Positions 6,328 to 12,022 of a stretch of DNA of 12,022 bases are shown piece by piece. Each line of letters begins with the position of its first letter. Position 1 is the first letter of the stretch. The DNA is from Bacillota bacterium (GTDB lineage: Bacteria > Bacillota > Clostridia > DSM-8532): contig JAEXPO010000680.1 of the NCBI GenBank assembly GCA_023446675.1, positions 1 to 12,022 on the forward strand, written 5' to 3'. Made by a program: the position numbers and the translations under genes. The notes beneath the pieces are model-generated. The model was not told the origin of the DNA. It was given only the letters and a program-made list of their open reading frames with translations, and did no database searches.

Positions 6328-6503
6328 ATAAAGTTGATTATATCAGGACTTTGTTTAATACATGACGAAGAGACAGACATGTTTTACAACCTAAAATTAA
6401 GGAAAACTCTTAGTAAAAAATAAAAATAGTTAAAAGAGGATAGGCTGACAGGAGTCTGTCCGAGAATATAAAAGACCAATTGTAAAGAAAGGCAGGAAGA
6501 ATT

Positions 6504-8723
6504 ATGTCCGCAAAGTTCAACACCGGAAAATGGAATGACGAAATTGTAGTCAGAGATTTTATACAGAAAAATTATACTCCTTATGACGGAGATGACAGCT
6601 TTCTTGTTTCACCTACTGCGAAAACAGAAAAGCTTTGGAGCAAGGTAAAGGAGCTCATGGATACGGAGCGTAAAAAGGGCGGTATTATGGATATCGACAC
6701 GGCTACCATATCCACCATTGACTCACATAATCCGGGATACATTGAAAAGGATCTGGAAACCATTGTGGGGCTTCAGACAGATGAGCCTTTAAAAAGAGCC
6801 ATAATGCCTTTTGGCGGTATCCGTATGGTGTATTCTTCTTTGGAAGCATACGGAAGAAAAATGGATCCGGATGTGGCTCGTGTTTTTAAGTATAGAAAAA
6901 CCCATAATGACGGCGTCTTCGATGCATTCACAGACGAAATGAAGAAAGCGCGTCATACCGGTATTATAACAGGCCTGCCCGATTCCTACGGCCGTGGCCG
7001 TATCATCGGCGATTACCGCAGGGTTGCGCTCTATGGTGTGGATTTTCTTATTCGCAAGAAAAAAGAAGCAAAAGCCAATTATGTATTTGATATTATGGAT
7101 TCCAACGTTATCCGCCAAAGAGAGGAAATCAGCGAGCAGATTCGTTCTCTTGAGGAGCTCAAGAAAATGGCTGCAGGCTATGGCTGCGATATTGGTCGTC
7201 CCGCAGAGGATACAAAGGAAGCCATACAATGGCTCTATTTTGGCTACCTGGCAGCTGTAAAGGAGCAAAACGGCGCTGCCATGAGCATTGGAAGAATATC
7301 AACCTTCCTGGACATTTATGCTGAAAAGGATTTAAAGGACGGTCATTATAAGGAAGAGCAGATTCAGGAGTTTGTCGACCATTTTATCATGAAGCTTCGA
7401 ATGGTGCGCTTTTTGAGAACACCCGCCTACGATGAGCTGTTCTCGGGGGATCCCACCTGGGTAACAGAGGCTCTTGCCGGTATGAGCTGTGACGGAAGGC
7501 ACATGGTTACAAAGATGTCCTACCGCTTCCTCCACACCCTTGTAAACCTTGGCCCCGCACCAGAGCCCAATATGACCGTACTGTGGTCCGAAAGGCTTCC
7601 TGAAGCGTTTAAGCGCTTCTGCGCCAAGCTCTCCGTGGAAACCTCCTCCATCCAGTACGAAAACGATGAGCTGATGCGGGAAAAATTCGGTGACGATTAC
7701 GGTATTGCCTGCTGCGTTTCCGCAATGCGCATAGGCAAGCAAATGCAGTTCTTCGGTGCCCGCGCAAATCTTGCAAAAGCCTTGCTGTATGCTATTAACG
7801 GAGGCAAGGACGAGATTTACGGGGAGCAGGTGGGACCTCTGCTTGCGCCCATTCCCACCGAGTACCTGGATTATAATGAGGTTATGAAGCGCTTTGACCT
7901 GACCATGGATTGGCTGTCCAAGCTTTATATCAATACCCTCAACATTATCCATTTCATGCATGACAAGTATTGCTATGAGCGTATTCAAATGGCCCTTCAC
8001 GATGAAGAGATTTTAAGGACCTCAGCCTGCGGTATTGCCGGACTGTCCGTTGTTGTGGATGCTCTATCCGCTATTAAGTATGCCAAGGTAAAAGCTGTCC
8101 GCAATGAAAATGGACTTATTACTGACTATGAAATTGAAGGTGACTTCCCGAAATTCGGAAACAATGACGATACCGTTGACCGCATTGCAATGGATCTGGT
8201 TAAGAGCTTCATGAACAAGCTGAGCAAGCACAAAACCTACAGGCAAAGCAAGCCCACCATGTCCATCCTTACCATTACCTCCAATGTGGTGTATGGTAAG
8301 AAAACCGGCAGTACACCTGACGGCAGAAAGCACGGCGAGCCCTTTGCTCCCGGAGCCAACCCCATGCACAACAGAGATACCAAGGGCTGTGTGGCTTCTA
8401 TGGCTTCTGTTGCCAAGCTTCCCTATGATTACAGCGAGGACGGTATTTCCTATACCTTCTCCATAGTCCCCGGCGCGCTTGGGAAACAGAATGAAGAAAA
8501 GTACACCAATCTTTACAATCTCATGGATGGCTACTTTACAGGCGGCGGACACCATATTAATGTCAATGTTCTCAACAAAGAGGTTCTTTTGGATGCCATG
8601 GAGCATCCGGAGCTCTATCCTCAGCTTACCATCCGTGTTTCGGGCTATGCTGTAAACTTTATCAAGCTTAACCGTGAGCAGCAGATGGATGTTATTAACA
8701 GAACCTTCCATGAGCGCTTTTAA
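6504..8723 (+). CDS. pflB: Pyruvate formate-lyase (formate C-acetyltransferase)
   Basis: This glycyl-radical enzyme converts pyruvate and CoA to acetyl-CoA and formate in anaerobic fermentation. The 739 residues match the family's usual length. The two catalytic cysteines are adjacent, Cys403-Cys404 in [15 protein letters not shown], which separates PFL from glycerol dehydratase and choline lyase relatives that have a single cysteine there. The C-terminal radical loop RVSGYAVNF carries Gly714, where the stable radical is stored. Other PFL blocks are [22 protein letters not shown] (from about 608) and [22 protein letters not shown] lies just before the ATG. The activase gene follows downstream, confirming the role. 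The enzyme works in the cytoplasm and is cleaved at the radical glycine by oxygen. Confidence 0.97.
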   Translation: MSAKFNTGKWNDEIVVRDFIQKNYTPYDGDDSFLVSPTAKTEKLWSKVKELMDTERKKGGIMDIDTATISTIDSHNPGYIEKDLETIVGLQTDEPLKRAIMPFGGIRMVYSSLEAYGRKMDPDVARVFKYRKTHNDGVFDAFTDEMKKARHTGIITGLPDSYGRGRIIGDYRRVALYGVDFLIRKKKEAKANYVFDIMDSNVIRQREEISEQIRSLEELKKMAAGYGCDIGRPAEDTKEAIQWLYFGYLAAVKEQNGAAMSIGRISTFLDIYAEKDLKDGHYKEEQIQEFVDHFIMKLRMVRFLRTPAYDELFSGDPTWVTEALAGMSCDGRHMVTKMSYRFLHTLVNLGPAPEPNMTVLWSERLPEAFKRFCAKLSVETSSIQYENDELMREKFGDDYGIACCVSAMRIGKQMQFFGARANLAKALLYAINGGKDEIYGEQVGPLLAPIPTEYLDYNEVMKRFDLTMDWLSKLYINTLNIIHFMHDKYCYERIQMALHDEEILRTSACGIAGLSVVVDALSAIKYAKVKAVRNENGLITDYEIEGDFPKFGNNDDTVDRIAMDLVKSFMNKLSKHKTYRQSKPTMSILTITSNVVYGKKTGSTPDGRKHGEPFAPGANPMHNRDTKGCVASMASVAKLPYDYSEDGISYTFSIVPGALGKQNEEKYTNLYNLMDGYFTGGGHHINVNVLNKEVLLDAMEHPELYPQLTIRVSGYAVNFIKLNREQQMDVINRTFHERF

Positions 8724-8750
8724 TAAAACAAAATAAGCGTGTAGATTAAA

Positions 8751-8835
8751 CCGGATTATGCGGAGCCGCTTCGATGAGTCGTTCTCACTGTGAGATCTTC
8801 TCCTTGAGCGGCTTTGATTCCGGGGTAGAATTTTT
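8751..8835 (+). terminator. Hairpin with T-run between pflB and pflA (terminator or attenuator)
   Basis: CCGGA (8751-8755) pairs with TCCGG (8819-8823), and AGCCGCT (8764-8770) with AGCGGCT (8807-8813). Inside is a small TCTCA-CTG-TGAGA hairpin (8783-8795). TTTTT follows at 8831-8835, 7 bases after the outer stem. This could partly end pflB transcription or protect its 3' end, letting the lyase be made in excess of its activase. Confidence 0.5.
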
Positions 8836-8847
8836 ATGACAGTGATT

Positions 8848-8876
8848 TTCATCAGCCTTATAAATTATGCTAAAAT
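8848..8876 (+). promoter_or_regulatory. Possible internal promoter for pflA (extended -10)
   Basis: The sequence TGCTAAAAT places a TG dinucleotide (8868-8869) one base before TAAAAT (8871-8876), an extended -10. The -35 at 17-bp spacing (TTCATC, 8848-8853) is weak, which extended -10 promoters tolerate. A start near 8883 would give a leader of about 84 nt and let pflA be transcribed independently beyond the hairpin. Confidence 0.45.
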
Positions 8877-8966
8877 ACGAATGATACGGATATGAAAATC
8901 TCTGGCATGCTTGGAACAAAGCAAGCAAATATAGGAATAAGTAACTTTATACGAGGAGTGATGGCT

Positions 8967-9689
8967 ATGACTGGGTTTGTACATTCGGTTGAAACCTGGG
9001 GAACGGTTGACGGACCCGGCATACGTTATGTCGCCTTTTTACAGGGATGCCCCTTAAGATGCAAGTTCTGCCACAACCCCGATACCTGGGAGTGCAATAC
9101 AGGAAAGAAGACCGAAGCGAAGGAATTGGTTGAAGATATTCTAAAGTACAAAAGCTTCATAAAAACCGGAGGAGTGACGCTGACCGGAGGGGAGCCCCTA
9201 ATGCAGAGCGCCTTTGTTGCCGAAGTATTCCGTTTGTGTCATGAAAATGGCATTCATACCGCTTTGGACACCTCCGGGGCCATACCTTTGAAAGCCTGCC
9301 AAAAGGCTGTGGATGAAACGGATCTTATTTTACTGGATATAAAGCATATTGACTCTCAGGCCTGCAAGGAGCTTACAGGCCAGGGAAATGAGAATGCGCT
9401 GGCCTTGCTGGAGTATTGTGAAAAAATTGGAAAGGAAGTCTGGATACGTCATGTCATTATCCCCGGTATTACAGGAGATAATGATTCCATTGAAAAATTG
9501 GGGGCGTACCTGTCGGGGTTTAAGGTCGTCAGCCGGGTTGAGGTACTTCCTTTCCATAAGTTGGGGGAATTTAAGTGGAAACAACTGGGTATAAATTATT
9601 CGCTGACGGATATTCCCGAACCATCACCAGATGCAATAGCAGCCATACGCCAAAAATTAAGGAGCTATGGACTGCAATTAGTGTACTGA
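8967..9689 (+). CDS. pflA: Pyruvate formate-lyase-activating enzyme (radical SAM)
   Basis: PflA uses a [4Fe-4S] cluster and S-adenosylmethionine to generate the 5'-deoxyadenosyl radical that abstracts hydrogen from Gly714 of PflB. In the 240 residues the radical-SAM CX3CX2C motif is Cys28, Cys32, Cys35 in GCPLRCKFCHN, preceded by the activase signature GTVDGPGIR (12-20) and followed by the SAM-binding GGE in TLTGGEPLMQ (71-80). There is no ferredoxin-like insertion after the first motif, so it is a PFL-type activase rather than a larger glycyl-radical activase. In-frame ATGs at 8892, 8907 and 8961 exist, but GAGGAG at 8953-8958 sits 8 bases before 8967, and MTGFVHS aligns with the usual PflA N-terminus. 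Its cluster presumably depends on SUF-type assembly. Confidence 0.95.
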   Translation: MTGFVHSVETWGTVDGPGIRYVAFLQGCPLRCKFCHNPDTWECNTGKKTEAKELVEDILKYKSFIKTGGVTLTGGEPLMQSAFVAEVFRLCHENGIHTALDTSGAIPLKACQKAVDETDLILLDIKHIDSQACKELTGQGNENALALLEYCEKIGKEVWIRHVIIPGITGDNDSIEKLGAYLSGFKVVSRVEVLPFHKLGEFKWKQLGINYSLTDIPEPSPDAIAAIRQKLRSYGLQLVY

Positions 9690-9780
9690 TAAGGAATCCG
9701 GATTATACTGACAGAACTCATTTAGGGGGGAGCTCGCCACAATAATCGTATCCTTCACTAAATAGACGAAGCCGGAGCAT

Positions 9781-9845
9781 AAAACGTCACAGCTTTACAA
9801 AGAATTTTATTAAAATTTTTTGTATGGGTTTTAGTGACGTTTTTT
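9781..9845 (+). terminator. Terminator after pflA, long-range stem with T-run
   Basis: AAAACGTCAC (9781-9790) is the exact reverse complement of GTGACGTTTT (9834-9843), followed directly by more T (to 9845). The 43-nt intervening segment has its own AATTTT-ATT-AAAATT hairpin (9803-9817). Stem plus U-tail supports an intrinsic terminator for the pfl genes. The long spacing is unusual. The 91 bases between pflA and this element show no gene. Confidence 0.55.
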
Positions 9846-9871
9846 GTTGTTTATTGGTCTAATTAGCGAAT

Positions 9872-9900
9872 GGAAAAAAGGAAAACAGGTTCTTTTTTCC
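9872..9900 (+). repeat. Perfect 9-bp hairpin in the leader of the secreted-protein gene
   Basis: GGAAAAAAG (9872-9880) and CTTTTTTCC (9892-9900) are perfectly complementary around an 11-nt loop, ending 12 bases before the AAGGAG ribosome binding site. It may stabilise the 5' end of the mRNA or be an operator. No convincing promoter was found between the pfl terminator and this hairpin. Confidence 0.45.
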
Positions 9901-9925
9901 AAATAACATTTTAAGGAGCACGAGT

Positions 9926-10426
9926 ATGAAAAAATTCATGAGAACGGTTGCGCTGACCCTTTTAGTTGTTTTATCCCTTCAGCAGGCAGTCTTTGCTGAT
10001 GACACCAAAGCCACAGGCCCCAAAACCTCCAAGCCGACCGAAGGCGTGGAAGCGGTGGATCCTAATTACGGTACAAGCCAGGAAGCAACCAAGGGCTTGA
10101 TTTCCCCCATGTACACCGAGTTTAACAGCTATTACTCAACCATTTACAATACGGGATATTCCCTTTATTGTGAGGGTGACACCACCGCTGGTGTTATTGC
10201 GGATCAAGTTAAAGTAACCGTTTACGTCCAGAGATGGAACGGCACGGACTGGGTGGATCTGCAAAGCTGGACAAAGACGGAGTATAATGATATTACTGCG
10301 ATAATGGGTGGGCACTATTATGGTTACCAGTCAGGCTATTATTACAGGACACGCAGCGTACATACGGTAATAAAAACTCAGACGGAAACACGTAATTCCT
10401 CTTCTGCCTATATTTATATCAACTAA
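9926..10426 (+). CDS. Small secreted tyrosine-rich protein, possibly DUF6147-like
   Basis: A 166-residue predicted exported protein of unknown function. The N-terminus is a clear Sec signal peptide: MKKFMR, a hydrophobic core VALTLLVVLSL, and a probable cleavage after VFA (residue 24), leaving a mature protein starting DDTKAT. A Pro/Thr/Lys-rich linker (27-58) is followed by a domain starting ISPMYTEF that looks like alternating beta strands: VKVTVYVQRWNGTDWVDLQSW, then YYYRTRSVHTVIKTQTE. It has 17 tyrosines and one cysteine (in YCEGD), and no transmembrane anchor or sorting motif. The strand pattern recalls small clostridial secreted proteins filed as DUF6147, but I am not sure. AAGGAG lies 7 bases before the ATG. 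It is converged upon by the sigma/anti-sigma pair. Confidence 0.75.
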   Translation: MKKFMRTVALTLLVVLSLQQAVFADDTKATGPKTSKPTEGVEAVDPNYGTSQEATKGLISPMYTEFNSYYSTIYNTGYSLYCEGDTTAGVIADQVKVTVYVQRWNGTDWVDLQSWTKTEYNDITAIMGGHYYGYQSGYYYRTRSVHTVIKTQTETRNSSSAYIYIN

Positions 10427-10443
10427 AAACCAGAGGGCGTAAA

Positions 10444-10479
10444 GGTACGGTTTAGTAAGGAAACATATTAAACCGTACC
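10444..10479. repeat. Perfect 11-bp inverted repeat after the secreted-protein gene
   Basis: GGTACGGTTTA (10444-10454) and TAAACCGTACC (10469-10479) are exact complements around a 14-nt loop, starting 17 bases after the stop codon. No T-run follows on the plus strand. It may stabilise the 3' end of the mRNA or act together with the terminator hairpin just downstream. Confidence 0.55.
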
Positions 10480-10495
10480 ACAAAACGGCTGAAAT

Positions 10496-10542
10496 AAAGT
10501 AAGCGAAGCATTATCGCATGATCGATAGGCCTCGCTTATTTT
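10496..10542. terminator. Bidirectional terminator between convergent genes
   Basis: AAAGTAAGCGA (10496-10506) pairs with TCGCTTATTTT (10532-10542), including one G-U pair, and an inner TATCG/CGATA hairpin (10512-10516 with 10523-10527) closes the loop. T-rich tails exist in both directions, so it can end both the secreted-protein gene and the anti-sigma gene coming from the right. Confidence 0.6.
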
Positions 10543-10621
10543 GTATTCAATGTGTGACCGTGTTAATTATCGCAACAGTGGTACGTGTTTTTCCTGGCTT
10601 GTGGATCATTGAAAACTATGA

Positions 10622-11389
10622 CTACTTCATGGATTCAGCTATTTTTATCAGCTCTTTTTTTGATAGGTCACCATGAATGGTATAACTATTTGCGTCCGTA
10701 TTCCAAATTAGATTATTAGGTGTTTTTTCAATATAGTAGGCTTCATACCCGTTTATCTTTACCTTGTCTACTGCTGCCGCGTCACCGCGAAGGGTATTCA
10801 CTGTTTTTTCTAGATCCATAGGCATAAGCGTTTGCTTAACTTGGAAAAAGAAATCCGTTTCGCTTTTTGTGTATATTAAGATTAAGGTTTCCTGTTCTTC
10901 AAAATAATCGGATATCTTTACATTTGTAAGCTTATAGCCCTCCGGCACATAGGTGGGAACAAATATTTCAAAGCTAATCTCTTTTTGAGCCTCCCCGATT
11001 CGGGGATCATCAAACTTTTTGGAGCTTAGCGGAGTAGCCTCGGCATTATCGCCAAAAATGGCTTTATTATAAATTTCAAAGGTATCCTCCGATATATTAA
11101 AAATCGTTTGTATAAATTTCAGGGAGAAAGCTTTAACAGGGGTTTGAAAGCCAAGCATAACAATGAAAAAAACAACTGCAATGCCACAGGCAACAAGTGC
11201 GGGGCGAAGCCTTTGCATGAGCTCAGTCCGCTGATATTTCCACATTTTTTCCTGAACGCCTTTTATTATTTCGTCCTCAGAGGGACATTGAATAGTGTTA
11301 TATTCAAGTGTTAATGCCTTTGTAATTAGGTCGTCAAGCTTTGTGTCGTTCTCGAGAGCAGCCTGCCGTTCATTATCAAGCTCTAACAT
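10622..11389 (-). CDS. Membrane anti-sigma factor with DUF4367 domain
   Basis: A 255-residue single-pass membrane protein, probably the anti-sigma factor of the ECF sigma factor encoded just before it. The cytoplasmic N-terminal part (about 1-62) is helical and charged; one transmembrane segment, LVACGIAVVFFIVMLGF, spans about 65-81. The extracytoplasmic part ends in a DUF4367-type domain (about 138-255) with the signature FVPTYVPEGYKLTNV and the closing GYEAYYIE and WNTDANSYTIHGDLSKKELIKIAESM. No HXXXCXXC zinc motif is visible. In-frame ATGs at 11410 and 11398 exist, but AGGAGG at 11399-11404 is 9 bases before 11389 and abuts 11398, so 11389 is chosen. It follows the sigma gene with one base between, indicating translational coupling. 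Its signal is unknown. Confidence 0.8.
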   Translation of the reverse strand: MLELDNERQAALENDTKLDDLITKALTLEYNTIQCPSEDEIIKGVQEKMWKYQRTELMQRLRPALVACGIAVVFFIVMLGFQTPVKAFSLKFIQTIFNISEDTFEIYNKAIFGDNAEATPLSSKKFDDPRIGEAQKEISFEIFVPTYVPEGYKLTNVKISDYFEEQETLILIYTKSETDFFFQVKQTLMPMDLEKTVNTLRGDAAAVDKVKINGYEAYYIEKTPNNLIWNTDANSYTIHGDLSKKELIKIAESMK

Positions 11390-11390
11390 T

Positions 11391-11969
11391 CTAATCATCC
11401 TCCTTGCCAAAGTGATACTTCACCTTATTTGATATCTTTTCCTTGGCACGCAGAGCCCTCATTCTTAAGGTGCTTTCTTTTATTTTTAAAGCCTGGGCGA
11501 TTTCCACATAGGACATACCCTGAAAAAACTTTAAAATGATGACCTGGCGTTCTTCAATATCCAGCTCACCAAGACATTTGAGGATAGCTCTCAAATCCTC
11601 TCTGCTTTCGCACCATTCTTCCGGAACAATAGTCGATGCTGCGGTGACTCCGCTGTGCAAATTACCGTGCTCATCAAACAAGGGGTCATTCATACGTTTT
11701 TCACGGTTTCTTTTTCGCAGCATATCCTTTGATAGGTTGACTGCGATTGCGCACACCCAATTGCCGAATTTGTCTTTATCCTTTAATGTATCTATCTTAA
11801 TGAATGCCGTTAAAAATGCTTCTTGAGTGACGTCCTTGGAGAGTTCAGAGTCGCGGGTTGCAATGCATGCCATTCTGTAAACTCGCTGATAATGACTGGC
11901 AATCATTACTTCCGACATACCGCCGTACCAGGCTCCGACTTTTCTATTGCCCGTTGCCGAAAACACCAT
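11391..11969 (-). CDS. ECF-type RNA polymerase sigma factor
   Basis: A 192-residue sigma-70 family factor of the extracytoplasmic-function group, having only regions 2 and 4. Region 2 (about 23-90) shows YQRVYRMACIATRDSELSKD followed by VTQEAFLTAFIKID and FGNWVCAIAVNLSKDMLRKRNR, the core-binding and -10 recognition helices. After a linker (91-123), region 4 (about 125-183) carries LDIEERQVIILKFFQGMSY and VEIAQALKIKESTLRMRALRAKEKI, the helix-turn-helix for the -35 element. AGAGGTGG precedes the ATG at 11969 by about 4-6 bases, so the full-length start is favoured over the internal Met18. The membrane anti-sigma gene follows directly. Such pairs often activate their own promoter; only 53 bases upstream are visible and no clear promoter can be called. 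Confidence 0.93.
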   Translation of the reverse strand: MVFSATGNRKVGAWYGGMSEVMIASHYQRVYRMACIATRDSELSKDVTQEAFLTAFIKIDTLKDKDKFGNWVCAIAVNLSKDMLRKRNREKRMNDPLFDEHGNLHSGVTAASTIVPEEWCESREDLRAILKCLGELDIEERQVIILKFFQGMSYVEIAQALKIKESTLRMRALRAKEKISNKVKYHFGKEDD

Positions 11970-12022
11970 ATCGCCACCTCTTAATTAAACCCATTAAAAG
12001 TACATTATGTGTCAGAATGTGT

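Larger units (their letters stand above)
5999..6503 (+). other. Long AT-rich control region upstream of pflB
   Basis: No gene is supported in these 505 bases. The first 120 presumably carry the DUF4491 promoter on the minus strand, though no clear pair of elements stands out. From 6131 the DNA is very AT-rich and contains a possible distal promoter (TTGACA 6131-6136, TAAATT 6154-6159), a Fur-like imperfect palindrome (6165-6179), the main promoter (6250-6278) and clustered GTATAC palindromes (6293-6327). A leader of about 220 nt follows, with a small GACAG/CTGTC hairpin (6447-6460). The complexity suits a gene switched by oxygen or redox state, but no complete Rex or FNR site is seen. Confidence 0.5.

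Noticed and set aside
7332..8000. Minus-strand open frame of 222 codons inside pflB
   Set aside because: It is fully covered by the PFL catalytic region and resembles no family; a shadow frame.
8064..8852. Long open frame (262 codons) on the minus strand antisense to pflB
   Set aside because: It lies mostly opposite the conserved 3' half of pflB, has no recognisable domain, and no ribosome binding site of note. It is a by-product of the codon use of pflB.
8892..8966. Longer N-terminus for PflA
   Set aside because: The added 25 residues do not resemble PflA, and GAGGAG at 8953-8958 positions the ribosome at 8967.
5695..9704. Recurring CCGGATTAT (8751 and 9698) as a repeat family
   Set aside because: Only two short copies with unrelated flanks; most likely chance.
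1..12022. CRISPR array, tRNA, insertion sequence or prophage genes
   Set aside because: No regularly spaced repeats, cloverleaf, transposase motif or phage protein was found; the window looks like ordinary chromosome.

Overview
The window reads as chromosomal DNA of an anaerobic, low-to-mid GC Firmicute of the class Clostridia. The reasons are the suf cluster in the order sufC-B-D-S-U with the Gram-positive-type SufU, the oxygen-sensitive pyruvate formate-lyase/activase pair, DUF2325 and DUF4491 proteins that are common in Clostridia, an ECF sigma/DUF4367 anti-sigma pair, strong AGGAGG-type ribosome binding sites and AT-rich intergenic DNA. I see no rRNA, tRNA, CRISPR array, insertion sequence or phage gene.

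Layout. (1) 152-5011, plus strand: a complete, tightly packed SUF iron-sulfur cluster assembly operon. SufC (ATPase), SufB and SufD form the scaffold, SufS mobilises sulfur and SufU is its zinc-dependent sulfur acceptor. Neighbouring genes overlap or are 6-12 bp apart. (2) 5012-5352: a regulatory intergenic region with two copies of a TTCAC-NN-GTGAA palindrome, a near-consensus sigma-A promoter, and a perfect 7-1-7 Fur box just downstream of it. These precede a 97-residue DUF2325 protein, which I therefore predict to be iron-regulated. (3) 5660-5998, minus strand: a small DUF4491 membrane protein convergent with the DUF2325 gene; only 13 bp separate the two stop codons. (4) 5999-6503: a long AT-rich control region for pflB, with a promoter, a 20-bp-spaced direct repeat and TGTATACA-type operator candidates. 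(5) 6504-9689: pflB and pflA, separated by a hairpin plus T-run and an apparent second promoter with an extended -10. (6) 9781-9845: a terminator, followed by a small secreted tyrosine-rich protein (9926-10426). (7) 10427-10621: hairpins, including a bidirectional terminator between convergent genes. (8) 10622-11969, minus strand: an anti-sigma factor (DUF4367) preceded by its ECF sigma factor.

How it fits together. PFL-activating enzyme is a radical-SAM [4Fe-4S] protein, so its maturation depends on cluster assembly such as the SUF system upstream. The Fur-controlled DUF2325 gene between them adds an iron theme. That link is inference from context. The most interesting unexplained elements are regulatory: the Fur-box promoter with its upstream tandem palindromes, and the pflB promoter repeats. 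Most gene families here are standard. I found no convincing sign of a wholly new system.
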